From Eledone cirrhosa (lineage: Eukaryota > Mollusca > Cephalopoda > Octopoda > Eledonidae): a DNA stretch of 64,000 nucleotides. Positions within the stretch are counted from its first letter, which is position 1. The number at the start of each line of letters is the position of its first letter. Where the stretch lies: positions 191,935,155 to 191,999,154 of the forward strand of contig OZ024743.1 of NCBI GenBank assembly GCA_964016885.1, given 5' to 3'. The notes beneath the pieces were generated by a model. It had not been told where the DNA came from, did not search any database, and saw only the letters and a list, made by a program, of their open reading frames with translations. Shown here in pieces: positions 50,670 through 62,489 of this stretch. Made by a program: the position numbers and the translations under genes.

Positions 50670-52164
50670 ATTTTATTATCATGGTATAAACAAACATGTT
50701 AAACAGCTCTGAGAAAATTAGATTATTATCAAATTTTACTGGATTAAATTTTGCAAACAGGGGATTTCAAACACTAGGATGTCTATCTCAAAACCTAGTG
50801 TACAGAAAAAGATTTGTTTTAGAAATACATTATTTTTGAAAAATATTCTTCAATTTAAAATCTTTGCAATATAGATTCTTCTGCTAGAGATACAAACAAG
50901 AAATGGCATAGCACTGGATATGCCTCCCAACAAATAAATACATAAAAATAAAGTTTTTAAAAGATGAAACAAACAGATACACTCATAAGCACAATTAGTC
51001 ACAATTTGATACCTGAAAATGTGTGTCTGACATAAATAAAAGTTCTAACAACAACAATACAAATTTGTGCAATACTAAGAAAAGTATTAACTTCTAGCAG
51101 TATAACACAAAGGGAGGTTTTAGACATTGTGCAAATAATATATCACAAAAGCCTTTGTCTCATTACCTGAGGAATTTGTTCAAGACTAAGCATAGAGAAA
51201 GATGGCATTTCTCTGCTGCATGAAGTTTTGAAGATGGCTTTCATAGGTCTTCAAAGGAACAGTTAAAAGAAATCCTAGATGATGTCTGGCATGACACATG
51301 CCCCATTGATAGGAGTAGAGAACATGGAAGTGTCTGCTTAGTCTTGAAAACTGAAAATGAAACAAGCAAGAGGCCAAACTAGCATGTCATATCTCTTTCT
51401 AAGAAGCTCTATCTCATACACACCCCAGCATTTAAACTGCTCATGGCCTCTTTCTGAAGGTGGTCAGGGTCATGGATGACCCTGATCAAACCAAAATAGT
51501 GTTTTATTATCCATGTATTGGTAGGTTGACTATATTTATTTCATGTGTTATTTATATATGTACACATATTACTTATTTGCATAAATAAAAATATAAAATG
51601 TCTCAATATACTGTGTTATACCCTTGTTCCAGGTACAGCTGTAAGTCTTTGAAACCCTCTGTCTATCATGTTGTGGTACATATGGATAGAACAGGTGGAA
51701 AATAAGAAATTCTTGTGAATGCCACCACTACTAATATTACTACTACCACTACTGCAAGTAGTATAGTAGCAGCTGCAGCAGTAGCAGTAGAAGTAGTTTG
51801 TTTTTGCTGTAGCCTTTCCACTGAAATTAAATCTTAATGCCAATTAAATGACATTAAAAATACCTAAAATGGTTAATGATGACAGTGATGATGATGATGA
51901 TGGGCATAAGGATGCGTGGAAATGCATGGTGGTAGTGGTGAAGATGAGATGATGATGATGATGTAGAAGAATAAATGATTTTTCAGAATAGACAAGATAA
52001 AGTACAGAGAATGAGAGAGAAAGAGCAAAAATAGACAGAAAGAGAAAGAATTGGAGAACAATGTAGAGAGAAAGAAAGAGATTAGAAAAAACAATTTCTG
52101 ATATGAAATTTCAGAGGCCATAGTATACAGAGAAAGAGATCAGATCAGTAGTGGGAGGGGGAGG
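50670..52164. other. Intron sequence, unassigned
   Basis: No exon was recognised. It contains a (GAT)-rich patch (51885-51965) and short purine-rich runs. A minus-strand ORF at 51186-51377 has no domain. Confidence 0.4.
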
Positions 52165-52410
52165 GGGGCAGCTCACTCTATACCTCAGCTGCTCCCCATG
52201 GACAAAATGGTGAAGATAATGCCATGGAGAACAGCCAGCAACACCCACTGCATTAGCCACTCCACCTCAATGAGCTCCTTACAGCTGTGGGATGCACTCC
52301 TCTCAATTTTGCAAAGGAAAACTGCAGTTTGGGGACCAAAGGCACCAGAGGTCTCGACAACAAGAAGGAAGTAGCAATTAGTCAACATGAATCCTTGAAG
52401 CATCAAGAAA
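52165..52410 (-). repeat. Unnamed dispersed repeat U2 (copy 2)
   Basis: In reverse: TTGACTAATTGCTACTTCCT, GTCGAGACCTCTGGTGCCTT, GGTGTTGCTGGCTGTTCTCC, TTTTGTCCATGGGGAGCAGC. It aligns with 23250-23480. A 99-codon ORF over it is not conserved in the other copy and is probably chance. Confidence 0.6.
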
Positions 52411-52419
52411 GTGATAAAT

Positions 52420-52990
52420 TGTCCAAAAAAGTGAAAGTGAAAGCGGCATTTTGGGGGAGATGAGGATGGACAGAGAAAAATCAATTTGACAGTAACACAT
52501 GATACTGCATTAGCAAGTACAAACTAACATTATGCCTGCATCGGATTCAAAGTTAGAATCTTTAATCTAGTTTATTGCAAATGTTCACAATGATCAATAA
52601 TCTGTCCACAAGTAAAGATACTATAAACATTTGCATTAACAAAACCATTTTTAGATATTTGCATTAACAAAAACATTTTTAGATATTTTCTGCTAAAACA
52701 TTACAGGATATTAAGAGTTATAAGAATATTCTGGCGAACTTACATCCCTATTGAATATTTTTGCAAATTCAAACTCACAAAAATCCTAAATATGTATATA
52801 TGAGTGTGTGTATATTTATTTCTGATCACTATTTATAACTATAATCAATGTACATATATACCTGAACAAACTATGTGAATTACAAATCCCAATGCTGAAA
52901 AAAAAATTCAAATTGACAGGTCTTGAACAAATGTTATATTTGATTCAGTAAATTTATTATATATATATTTATTATATATATATTTATATT
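52420..52990. other. Intron sequence, unassigned
   Basis: Shows a small tandem duplication at 52620-52685 (ATTTGCATTAACAAAA, then CATTTTTAGATATT, twice). No other feature. Confidence 0.4.
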
Positions 52991-52998
52991 TATTATGT

Positions 52999-53041
52999 AT
53001 ACTAGCAGAAAACCACCCTTCAGGAGGTTTTCTGCTAGTAT
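52999..53041. repeat. Small hairpin with 19-bp arms
   Basis: ATACTAGCAGAAAACCACC and GGAGGTTTTCTGCTAGTAT pair with one mismatch around a CTTCA loop. Confidence 0.75.
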
Positions 53042-53044
53042 GTG

Positions 53045-53520
53045 TGGTGTGTATATTGATATTATACACAGGTATATATGCATGTAATATACATCAAATA
53101 AAATCGTAATTGACAATATACACAGAAATTGAATGAAGACTGTGTTACACTCTCTTATGTAATCAGTAACGTAATCCATGATACATTAAAAAAAGACGAT
53201 ATTATATATAAACTGCATTAGGAGAAAATTAGTGACGGAAATATATGAATGTTTATTTAAGCGATCGCTAACAGGAAGTGTTGACATTTGAACATTTTAA
53301 AGAAGTGAATCTTTAAATAATAAAATGTATTTAATGAACAGCCACGATATTTTGTAGATAAATTATGTAATATTCATTCATTATTTATTCAAAGTAATCC
53401 AACTTATTTTACTAATGGGATAAAAAATATATTCTGGATGCAGTCCCGCACTCCTTATTTTATTATAGTTTAGATATTTATATTTATTTTATATATATAT
53501 ATTTATTATATATGTATTTA

Positions 53521-53559
<39 letters not shown>

Positions 53560-53911
53560 CATATTTTATTTATACATACATAAACATACATACAGGCATG
53601 ATAAATAGACATTATACATACGCAAAAATTATTTGTGAGCTAATGTCTTTATATGGTTCGAAATTTGCAGAATATATTTGCTTTATGTACTGTGATATTT
53701 ATTCATGTTTCATATAATTCTGCAATGTATGTATACATATGCATGCATATGTGTATGCATGTCAATATATATATGTATGACTGTCGTTTCTTTTTTAGGC
53801 TGTATATATATATATATATATATAAACATTTCTTATTGGCAACATGACCCTCCCAAAGTATAACAATATATATAAACATATATATATATATATACTATAA
53901 TGCAACCATAC

Positions 53912-53954
<43 letters not shown>

Positions 53955-54690
53955 CCAAAAAGGAAAAAGTCATACATATATATCTATATAAAATTATATA
54001 AACATGAATGTGTATATATATATATACCTCCCAAAAAAAGAAAGAAAAGTTGTACATACATATCTATATAAAATTATATAAACATAAATGTGTGTGTATA
54101 TATATATATATACCCCAAAAGAAGAAATGAAAGTTATACATACATATCTATATAAAATTATGTAATATGAATGAAAAATAACAGCATAAATCAATGCACA
54201 CACATAAAGATAGAGAGAGATGCTTGTATTAATACACCCATTCATATGCACACACCCACACACATCCACACACACACTCACATGTGGATATACATGTGAG
54301 TGTGTGATATAGAAATTGATACAAAGGGAAGGGGCAGAATAAACCATTGAAGGTTTGTTCACTAAGAAACAGCAAAAATGTAAGATTTAGATGTAACATA
54401 CAACAAACAACAACACTGCCATTCTTACTGTCACTCCTACTACCATACCTTACAAAGGAAAGAAAAAGTTATAGTCCACTTAAATCATGAGGAGAAAACG
54501 AAATACTTTACACATAACACATTGACAGCTCAGTTTGATAGCAGCCAAATAAAAGAATCCATATTTTCTTTTCTTCCTTTTTGGTATTACAAGCAAACCC
54601 TAATCAATTTCTCCATTTATAATTTGATGGTGAAAAATATCTCAACCAATCCTTTAACAGGAATCAGCACTACAAACCAAAGCCAAGGAA
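53045..54690. other. TA-rich, microsatellite-dense intron sequence
   Basis: Several (TA)n and (GT)n runs (53520-53560, 53805-53825, 53918-53951, 54095-54112) are separated by AAAGTTATACATACATATCT and ACATATCTATATAAAATTAT. The latter phrase recurs three times between 53965 and 54170 as an irregular tandem repeat with CCCCAAAA. No exon was seen. Confidence 0.5.
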
Positions 54691-55075
54691 ACACAGACAC
54701 ACACACATACACACATTTGACACAACACAACACACAAACACACATTTGACACAACACAACACACAAACACACATTTAACACAATACAGCACATACACAGA
54801 CACAACACTTAAACACACATTTAACAACACAACACATACACACATTTAACACAACACACACAAACACACATTTGACACAACACACATTTGACACAACACA
54901 CACACACACAATTAACACAACACCACACATACACTCATAAACACACATTTGACACAGCACAACACACACACAATTAACACAACACCACACATACATGTAC
55001 ACAAACACACACATTTAACACAGCACACACTGAACACACCACACGAGTACACATTTAACTCAACACAACACACAA
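54690..55075. repeat. AC-rich minisatellite
   Basis: Irregular tandem units around ACACACATTTGACACAACAC and ACACACAATTAACACAACAC, about 385 bp. Cys-Val ORFs on the minus strand are artefacts. Confidence 0.85.
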
Positions 55076-55084
55076 AAATAGATA

Positions 55085-56600
55085 GTTGGAAGAAACAACT
55101 TGTGACCAAAATATGTCACACCATGAAAACTAAAATAAAATGAATTGGAAAAAAATAATAAAACTAATACAAATACATCACATTTCAGGTCAAAAGACAT
55201 AGAACTGATTTATTTATTTTTTAATGATTCCATTATTTTTGATTTTCTAGCAGAAGTCCCAATGCTAGTTGCAGTTACTTCAGTTTAACCTCACTGGAAG
55301 ATTTATACAACATAAGGAGTGGTGACAAGTTACCAGAATACATTTTTCTTAAATGTCTGTATCAGAATTTTGCCTAAAGGGACAGTACAGTAATAGGATT
55401 TTCTTTCTTTCATTCTTTCTGGGGGGTTTTTTTTATTCATTTATATTTTCTTTATCCATTTCCAGGAGATGTGAATGTTGTATATGAAATGAACCTGCAC
55501 AACCTCCCTTGAGATAGCCACAATGGAACTGTCAGAAAATATATCTAGCCAATGCTCTTTTTCTGAATATTTTCCACATTAGCTTCTTCAGAAATGTCTT
55601 GTTTGACAGAAAGTTAGTCACTTCTATTTGCTAGCAAGCATTGTGCAGCAAGTTATTTTAGCTTTACTATTTCCTTTTTGCTTTTATTTACTTATTTTTT
55701 TCTTTTCTTTTCTTTTTCTCTCTTTTTTTTTGGGGGGGGGGGGATCTTAACGTCTTGTACCTTTGTTGATACATTTTGATCTGTGAATGAAAAACATCTC
55801 ATAACCAGAAAGAAAATTAGAAGAGAGATTGGCTCAGTTACCAATATAGTTAATGTTTTATGAGTAAAGCAAGGATTTTATACTTTCTAAGAAGAGACAA
55901 GAAACAAACTACCTAAATATGTACGTGGGTGTGGCGGGGGGGGGGGGGGGGGCTTCTGTTTTGCTTCTGTTTTTCTTCTTATGTGCTTCGTTAGGTATAA
56001 TTCTAAGAAACTATACTTCAAAAGGCCAATTTCCTCAGAGAATTAGAATTTCCACTTCAGTTTCAGCATTTTTTTTCTGTTTTGTTTTTTTAATCTTTTT
56101 ATAATTAATTCATTTGAAACATGTTACTTTAAAGTGGTCATAATTTACTCTCAGATTAAAAGATTTAAATCAAAGTAAGCTACTGCATGTAAAAACATGA
56201 AACCAAGGAAGTTTCCTATTACACATAACATTAACAGAGAAATAATTCCCCTAACACATCAACAAATTGCATTATTTTATTCATATGAGTTTTATTTTTG
56301 TTCTGCACTTTTGTGACTATGGCTTATTAGCCAGATTTAAATAGAAAATAGTATGTCATGTCCACCTGAGGATAACAACTATATTTTATGTAGTATCATA
56401 ATAATAAACACTAATAATAGATACAACAGAACTGAAACAAATACAATGATCAGTAATCATCATCATCACCATCATGAGCTTCTATGTGGCCAATCAACTT
56501 GTTAGAAATCACAGCTGAATATATTTCAAATCCCAAATCTCATGAAAAAAAATTAGGATAATGTAGTCTTATGTTACACCACCACCACCACAAACCGCCA
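55085..56600. other. Intron sequence, unassigned, with G runs
   Basis: Contains a 17-G run at 55936-55952 and a shorter G run at 55733-55743. No exon or mobile element was recognised. Confidence 0.45.
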
Positions 56601-56605
56601 CCATC

Positions 56606-57015
56606 ATCATATCATCATCATCATGACAGTTTAGTGTCTATTTTCCATGCTTGCATGGGATAGACAGGATGTCATATCCGGAGGCCAGACATGTGAGATG
56701 GGAGTGTCTTGCTCATACATTCCATTCTAGTATGGTTTCAATTATAACTAAATGTCCTTCCTTATGCCAACCTCTTCACGGCTTATACCAGGTGGGTTTT
56801 ATCATAGTATCTCACTACCACTTAATAGGGTGTGTTGGGTGATTTTAGCATGGCACCAACCCTTCAACTTTACTGTGTGGACTGGGTGCATTTTATGGTG
56901 GAACCAGGACTAACACTTTACAGTGTGAGTTGGGCACATTTTATTGTAGCACCAGCACTAACCCTTTACAGTGTAGGCTGGGTGAATTTTGTTGTGGCAC
57001 AAGCACTATAACTTA
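56606..57015 (-). mobile_element. LINE family C tail-type element with four 50-bp blocks
   Basis: From (CAT)n: TTTAGTGTCTATTTTCCATG, CTTGCATGGGATAGACAGG, AAATGTCCTTCCTTATGCCA, then four block copies (56790-57010) such as TTTACTGTGTGGACTGGGTG and TTTACAGTGTAGGCTGGGTG. It has the highest block number in the window. Confidence 0.75.
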
Positions 57016-57019
57016 TTCT

Positions 57020-57570
57020 GCCCTCCTTAGCTAGTCTGGATAGCAGTGATGGGGGTGGAGAAGATGAGGACATGGGGAAGGCAAGAAGAATGTTACTTAC
57101 CAAGGGAGTGATGTCAGAGGAAGGTGACCTGCAAAAGGAAGGGGATTAGAGGAGGTGGTGGCCTACAAAGCATATTAGGTCTTCTGATGGCTGTAACATA
57201 AAGAAGGTGGGGGACTTCTTTACCGGGTAGATAGGTGAGGGTTCAAATTTTGTTTCAATTAGAATAACCCTTTATGTAGTTTTATTCCATTAAAGAACAT
57301 TATCTTGCTGGCTTTAATCTGCCTCGATAATATAAAGTAGCAACTACTCTTCCTCCAAATCACTGAGAGAGCATCAGCTCACAAAAGAGCTTCTATGTAG
57401 GCTTTCAACCTGCTAGAAATCACAGCCAAATATATTTTAAATAACACACAAATATTTAAAAAATAAAAATTAAAATATAGAATAAAACAGAAACATTGGA
57501 TGATGGAGTCTTAATTAAACTATGCCTGAATAAAAACTGTGTAGTCATGCCTGCAATGAGTTTCTTTATG
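57020..57570. other. Intron sequence, unassigned
   Basis: A phrase near 56470-56530 (TTCTATGTGGCCAATCAACT, TGTTAGAAATCACAGC) recurs at 57388-57425 (TTCTATGTAGGCTTTCAACC, TGCTAGAAATCACAGC). This suggests a direct repeat flanking the tail element, although too diverged to be called a target duplication. Confidence 0.4.
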
Positions 57571-57574
57571 AGCC

Positions 57575-57915
57575 AAATTTATCATTTCACATCCATTTTC
57601 CTATGCTTGCATGAGGTGGATGAAGCTCAGGGCTTATCCTGGTATTACAGACATTAAGCAACTGAGAGTAAAACATTCCCTCGCTCCACTCTTGAACAGG
57701 ACAATCCTGGACAGGACTATCCAGGCCAGTCCATCAGATGGCAAACCCCTGATATTGCTGCTGCTACTAGCACTCATTTTCAACTGAGTGAACTGGAGCA
57801 ATATAAAAAAAGTGCTTTGTTCAAGGACACAATATGTCACTTGGTCTGGGAATCGAACCCACATCTATATGATCATGAACCGAGCACCCCAATGACTAGG
57901 TCATCCACTTTCTCT
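57575..57915 (-). mobile_element. SINE-D copy 2 (tRNA-like)
   Basis: CACATCCATTTTCCTATGCT, GACATTAAGCAACTGAGAG, CATTTTCAACTGAGTGAACT, GGAATCGAACCCACATCTAT (B-box region, reverse), CCAATGACTAGGTCATCCAC (A-box region). It is better preserved than the copy at 48205. Confidence 0.65.
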
Positions 57916-57944
57916 GTCTTTAAAAATAAGTTTACTTAATCAGG

Positions 57945-58112
57945 GCTGATGGGCAGCAAATTGGCAGAGTCATTGTCAGAGAGAATGCTTTGCAATATTT
58001 ATTCTGGCTCTCTGCACTCTCTACATACAAATATTGCCAAAGTCAACTTTGCCTTTCAATATTTCTAGGTCACTAAAAAAAAAGTACCAATCTAGTATTG
58101 AAGTCGATTCTT
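57945..58112 (+). mobile_element. SINE-B, diverged copy
   Basis: GGGCAGCAAATTGGCAGAGT, AGAGAATGCTTTGCAATATT, AGTCAACTTTGCCTTTCAAT, AAAGTACCAATCTAGTATTG follow SINE-B at low identity. Confidence 0.55.
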
Positions 58113-58114
58113 TC

Positions 58115-58276
58115 TGTATATCTCTTTCTCACTTCCTCTCTCACTCTTCCTCACCTTCTCTACAAAAAATTGGCTAATGTTCAGACCTGGAGTGAGGATG
58201 GGCTCTGTTAGGTTTAAAATGTCCAAGACATGCTGTATGTCACTACGGTTCTACTACAACTCCACCAGGAGTTACA
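58115..58276 (+). repeat. Unnamed dispersed repeat U1 (copy 2)
   Basis: Aligns with 16262-16432: pyrimidine lead, ATGTTCAGACCTGGAGTGAG, GGGCTCTGTTAGGTTTAAAA, GGAGTTACAGGTCTATATAT. It directly precedes the RT fragment. Confidence 0.55.
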
Positions 58277-58800
58277 GGTCTATATATACATATGCTGCAG
58301 CTATGGCAATGATGGCCAAATTGGCAAGAATATGGAGGAGCAAAATCAGCTTTCAGACCAAGTACAGATTGTACAAATTGCTGGTAGTCTCCATCCTCCA
58401 ATATGAGTGTGAAACCTGGACACTTTTGGCAGAAACAGAGAGAAGGATCCAGACAATTGAGGAAAAATGCATAAGAAAACTCCTTCGTATTTCCTATTGG
58501 AATGTAAAACCAATGAATACATGTAGAGAAAAGATGAAAGTTTTGTGAGTCACCTTTTCCAGCCACGCTCAAGAGGAGGAAACCGATGTGGTTTGTCCCC
58601 ATGACTGCCTGTTCAAGTCCATCATACAAGACACTGTTGAAGGTAGATGCAGGAGGAGGCACCAACGCAAAAACTGGTTGGACAATGTCAAAGAATGGAT
58701 GTACATGACTACACCAGATTTGCTGGTAGCCACTGTTGACAGACTATTTTGAATGTACGCTACTTCTGCAATTAGATCCCCCTGACAACTACAGAAGTCA
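58277..58800 (+). mobile_element. LINE fragment, RT C-terminal part
   Basis: The plus strand reads MAKLARIWRSKISFQTKYRL, YKLLVVSILQYECETWTLLA, ETERRIQTIEEKCIRKLLRI, then shifts frame near 58548 and continues FKSIIQDTVEGRCRRRHQRK, NWLDNVKEWMYMTTPDLL. These are the thumb (Y.CETWTL) and the basic C-terminal motif of RTE-type reverse transcriptases. It is a third RT lineage, different from families A and C (no PHD-type finger). Confidence 0.85.
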
Positions 58801-58859
58801 AGAGACTCATGATGATGATATACATAATCAGAGTTTAGCTGTGCTAAAAAACAGACCAA

Positions 58860-59300
58860 ATACTTTTACTTCAAATGTGGTCAAGGACAAAACAAAAAAG
58901 TATATTCTTTCATGAATTAGTCAGAGCAAAATGGCCATTTCATATCTTCTGAGTTTGGTGAGATGCATATAGATAATATTAAGCTAAGGGAGTTGGAAAA
59001 GATAAAGTAGATAGTGCAGGGCTAAGGTAGCGAGATACATTAATGGGTGACAAAATGTAGAGCAACAGGTGTTTTAGTTGAGTTAGGGTGGAAAAGATAT
59101 ACAAGTAGCAGAGCAGAGACCATTGAAGTAGTGATAGAATGTGTGGAGAAAAACAATGAGGATAGAATATCTGTGAGTTAAAGATTGTAATGCGTTTGTG
59201 GGTGAGCCTTTGACTTTTTCATGCAGTTTTGGATGTTTTAGATATAATACAGAAGAAAAAGAATAACAATAGTAAAGACTTGTGACATCACTTAATTTGA
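58860..59300. other. Intron sequence, unassigned
   Basis: No feature recognised. Confidence 0.4.
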
Positions 59301-59313
59301 AAATAAGAATATC

Positions 59314-59560
59314 ATCATCATCATTTAATGCCCATTGAATTAGATAAGTTGTCCTGACATTCTGAGACGAGTCAGATCAGATGACCATGTCTTGCTCATA
59401 CAGAACTGTTTCTGGTTTACTTTCTATGGCTGGATGCCCCTCCTAATGCCAACTGCATTTACAGCATGGACTGGGTCTTTTTATTGTGGTACCAAAATGA
59501 CCACATTACAGGGTAGACTGGGTGCTTTTTGTCATGTCACCAACACATTCACCGTTTTCA
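59314..59560 (-). mobile_element. LINE family C tail-type element
   Basis: (CAT)n, TTTAATGCCCATTGAATTAG (palindrome lost), GGCTGGATGCCCCTCCTAAT, then two 50-bp blocks. Confidence 0.7.
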
Positions 59561-59583
59561 TTTATTTAATTACAATTCACAAT

Positions 59584-59928
59584 ATCATCATCATTTCATT
59601 TCATTTTACGTCTGCTTTTTCCCTGCTTGCAAGGGTGGGACAGGAACTGATTCTGGGTTGATTTCTACAGCTGGATGCCCTTCCTAACACCAACCTCATT
59701 TACAGTGAGTGCTGGGTGCTTTTTTGCCGTGGCACCTCCACGACCACTTTGCAGTGGAATGATAGAGACCCCAGTCCCTATCATCTCATTTCTACAGCTG
59801 AGTAAACTGGAGCAATGTGAAATAAAGTGTCTTGCTCAAGGAAACAACACATCACCCAGTCTGAGAATTGAACTCACAACCTTTTGATTGCAAGGCCAAA
59901 GCTCTAACCACTAAGCCATGTGCCTCCA
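59584..59928 (-). mobile_element. SINE-A, full length
   Basis: Reverse of the consensus with head GGCTTAGTGGTTAGAGCTTT, B box TTGTGAGTTCAATTCTCAGA, and tail CCACCCTTGCAAGCAGGG, AAAAAGCAGACGTAAAATG. Confidence 0.92.
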
Positions 59929-59929
59929 T

Positions 59930-61285
59930 GAATAAAAAGAAATTACTTTCATTTTTTGATTGATATAAGTTTAAACACAAAAATTGTTAATTAGCCTAAT
60001 GCAATTATTAATAGTATTGCAGAAATAATTCCACTTACAGTAGATACTTATGTATCAGTCACGAGTAATGTTATTACCTAAAAAGTGCTCCAAAATGACC
60101 AACTCAACTTGAGTTGTTTATAAAGAAAAAAGACAAATATTCACATGAGGAATGTCAAAATTCTACCAACTATTGGTGTGATTGATTATAAGTTTCATTT
60201 CACATTTCACATTTCCATTCATGTTATGTTCTAACAGCATTAAAAATTAGACACATAATCTGAAATACAAAAAAGGTACTGGTGTTTTTATTGATGACAT
60301 TTTGATAGCATCAGTTTCTATATCAGAGTATTTTAATAAATTACAAGTACTGTCAATATTGAAAACCAATAGGTTTTACTCTTAATAGAGAAAATGTAAA
60401 TTTTTTATCTGAGAAATCGATTATCTAGGTATCATGTCTTCAGACAGATGCGCCATATTATAGCACAAAATAAATAATGAATTAAGGTCAATTGTATTTG
60501 TTGGTTGTAGCTGAAATGCAATGCTGCTTGGAAACATTACAGCTAAATTCAGTGAGTGGCTCCTGCATTAATTTTCACATTAAATAAATATTATTATCAT
60601 CTGGATTCTTGAATGTTTACTATCATTACAAACAATTTCAAAACTTGTTGGTGTGTTTGTGTCATGTTATTAAAATTAGGGTGGTGGGATTGTCTGTAAA
60701 ATATAGGTATGGGTCCGGTGACGTTTGAGAAATCATATGAAGGTTCTGTGACAAAATAAGTTTTAGAATCACTGATATACACTATCATGTAGAGCAAGCA
60801 TGTCAAACTGAGGGTCCTCCGAGGGCCACACACAACTAATTGCACACATTACAACTAATCTTTTTATTTTATATTAAGAAGATAAAACATTCTCGTGCTG
60901 TAAAAACCTTTGTGCGGACCACAGGTGTGCTTGTAAAGGGTCGCATGCGGCTCGCAGACCACATGTTTGGAATGCCTGCTGTAGAGTGTTTAACTGTGTA
61001 GGTCACAGAATGGTAGTTAAACAATGTCACATTTACTTTGTGATTCAGCCTTTTCTTGGGTGACTTATATACATATACACTGCCAGTGTATATGCTAAAG
61101 TAAAGATCAGTAAATTTTGGTTTAGTTTGGTTTCTGCTTTTTAGTCTGTTTTTTTTTTGTTTTGGGGTTTTTTTTTACACATATAGAACATTTATAGGAT
61201 GATGAAATTAATTCATCTGTTTAGATTGTGGAAACACTTAACTTTAACCATTTCTTTACTGTAATTCTAATAGAATACATTCTAT
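59930..61285. other. Intron sequence, unassigned
   Basis: No exon found. The patch 60795-60985 (GTCAAACTGAGGGTCCTCCG, AGGGCCACACACAACTAATT, ... GGCTCGCAGACCACATG) is GC-richer and resembles the end of an hAT-type element seen in many genomes, but both ends were not located. Confidence 0.35.
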
Positions 61286-61288
61286 TTC

Positions 61289-61636
61289 ATCATTTCATCA
61301 TCATCATTTCATTTTACGTCCGCTTTGCCCTGCTTGCAAGGGTGGGACGGGAACTGATTCTGGCATGATTTCTACAGCTGGATGCCCTTCCTAACACCAA
61401 CCTCATTTACAGTGAGTGCTGGGTGCTTTTTTGCCGTGGCACCTCCACGACCACTTTGCAGTGGAATGATAGGGACCCCAGTCCCTATCATCTCATTTCT
61501 ACAGCTGAGTAAACTGGAGCAATGTGAAATAAAGTCTCTTGCTCAAGGAAACAACACATCACCCGGTCTGAGAATTGAACTCACAACCTTTCGATTGCAA
61601 GGCCAATGCTCTAACCACTAAGCCATGTGCCTCCAT
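61289..61636 (-). mobile_element. SINE-A, full length
   Basis: Reverse of the consensus. It has the complete tRNA-like head and the tail CCACCCTTGCAAGCAGGGCA, AAGCGGACGTAAAATGAAAT, with a disrupted (GAT)n. Confidence 0.93.
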
Positions 61637-61697
61637 GTGCTTCAAGTAATTAATTAAGAGGTTTGAATGATTTATGAATATTATTAATTATTTTAAG

Positions 61698-61893
61698 GGT
61701 GGTGGATTGGCAGAATCGGTAGAGGGTCTGACGCCATGCTTTGCAGCATAGAGTTACAGCCTTTTACGTTCAGAGTTCAAATCCCACTGAGGTTAACTTT
61801 GCCTTTCATCCTTACGGAGTCGATAAAATAAAGAACCAGTATACACTGGGATAATTGCTGGCCTTGTGCCAAAAGTAGAAACAATTATTAATC
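61698..61893 (+). mobile_element. SINE-B, full length
   Basis: GGTGGTGGATTGGCAGAATC, GACGCCATGCTTTGCAGCAT, GAGTTCAAATCCCACTGAGG, CCTTTCATCCTTACGGAGTC, GCTGGCCTTGTGCCAAAAGT, ACAATTATTAAT. Confidence 0.9.
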
Positions 61894-61904
61894 ATTTTAT
61901 TACT

Positions 61905-62090
61905 AAGATAAAGGTAGACCACGAAAAATATGGGCGGAGGTGGTGAGAACAGACCTCAGATCGCTGAAGCTCATGGTGGAGATGACGAAGGACCATGACA
62001 AGTGGAGAGATGCTGTGCTGAATAAGACCCGTCCCACCCTTACAAGCAGGGAAGAGCGGACGTAAAATGATGATGATGATGATGATGATA
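61905..62090 (+). mobile_element. LINE family A, 3'-terminal fragment
   Basis: Encodes GRPRKIWAEVVRTDLRSLKL, MVEMTKDHDKWRDAVLNKTR, PTLTSREERT, TAA, then (ATG)n. It is a 5'-truncated copy of about 55 codons and shows that family A ends in coding sequence followed at once by the repeat tail. Confidence 0.92.
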
Positions 62091-62139
62091 GTAACTTAAC
62101 ATATGGTTCTAGAATTCCATGTGCCTAACACCCATGGAC

Positions 62140-62480
62140 ATGCTTACAAAATCAGTACAGCTCCCATGACATTTCAAAACATTTTTTCACGCTCAGAGTT
62201 GCCGAAGCATGGAACAAACTACCTACATTAGTTGTTAGATGTCGGGACACTGCATCCTTCAAAACTTCTATGCTTCCCAAAATTCGCCAACACTACACCT
62301 TATATTTCCCCTCCATACACATGCATGCATGTATGTGTGAGTCTGTGTGTATATCATAACTCATACACTGTTCACTTTCATGACATTTGTACATTATTCT
62401 ATGTACTATACATACACCTTTGAGGAGTTGTAGTGCACCTGAGCACTGTACACAATAATTTTCATTATTATTATATAAAA
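62140..62480 (+). mobile_element. LINE fragment, CR1/jockey-like C-terminus
   Basis: In shifting frames the plus strand reads FFTLRVAEAWNKLPTLVVRC, RDTASFKTSMLPKIRQHYT. The FF.LRVA..WN.LP motif closes the protein of CR1/jockey-type LINEs. A short UTR with GAGCACTGTACACAATAATT and (ATT)n follows. Confidence 0.7.
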
Positions 62481-62489
62481 TCATGGACA

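Noticed and set aside
51186..51377. Possible further IFT122 exon on the minus strand
   Set aside because: A donor-like CTCAG-GTAATG lies nearby (51170-51180), but the peptide has no similarity to the expected IFT122 sequence and contains a stop before the donor.
52185..52484. 99-codon membrane-like ORF on the minus strand
   Set aside because: The region is repeat U2; the other copy (23250-23480) does not keep the frame, and there are no splice signals.
54617..55109. Cys-Val rich ORFs resembling metallothionein-like peptides
   Set aside because: They come from the AC-rich minisatellite and have no start context or conserved spacing.
59675..59887. Open frame MPFLTPTSFTVSAGCFFAVA... occurring several times (also near 9405-9644, 34394-34606, 61382-61621)
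   Set aside because: It is the antisense reading of the SINE-A middle domain. It recurs because the SINE recurs, not because of a gene family.
60795..60985. hAT-type transposon end
   Set aside because: The GGGCCACACACAACT and GGCTCGCAGACCACATG phrases look like it, but no 8-bp duplication or matching terminal repeat was found, so I left it unassigned.
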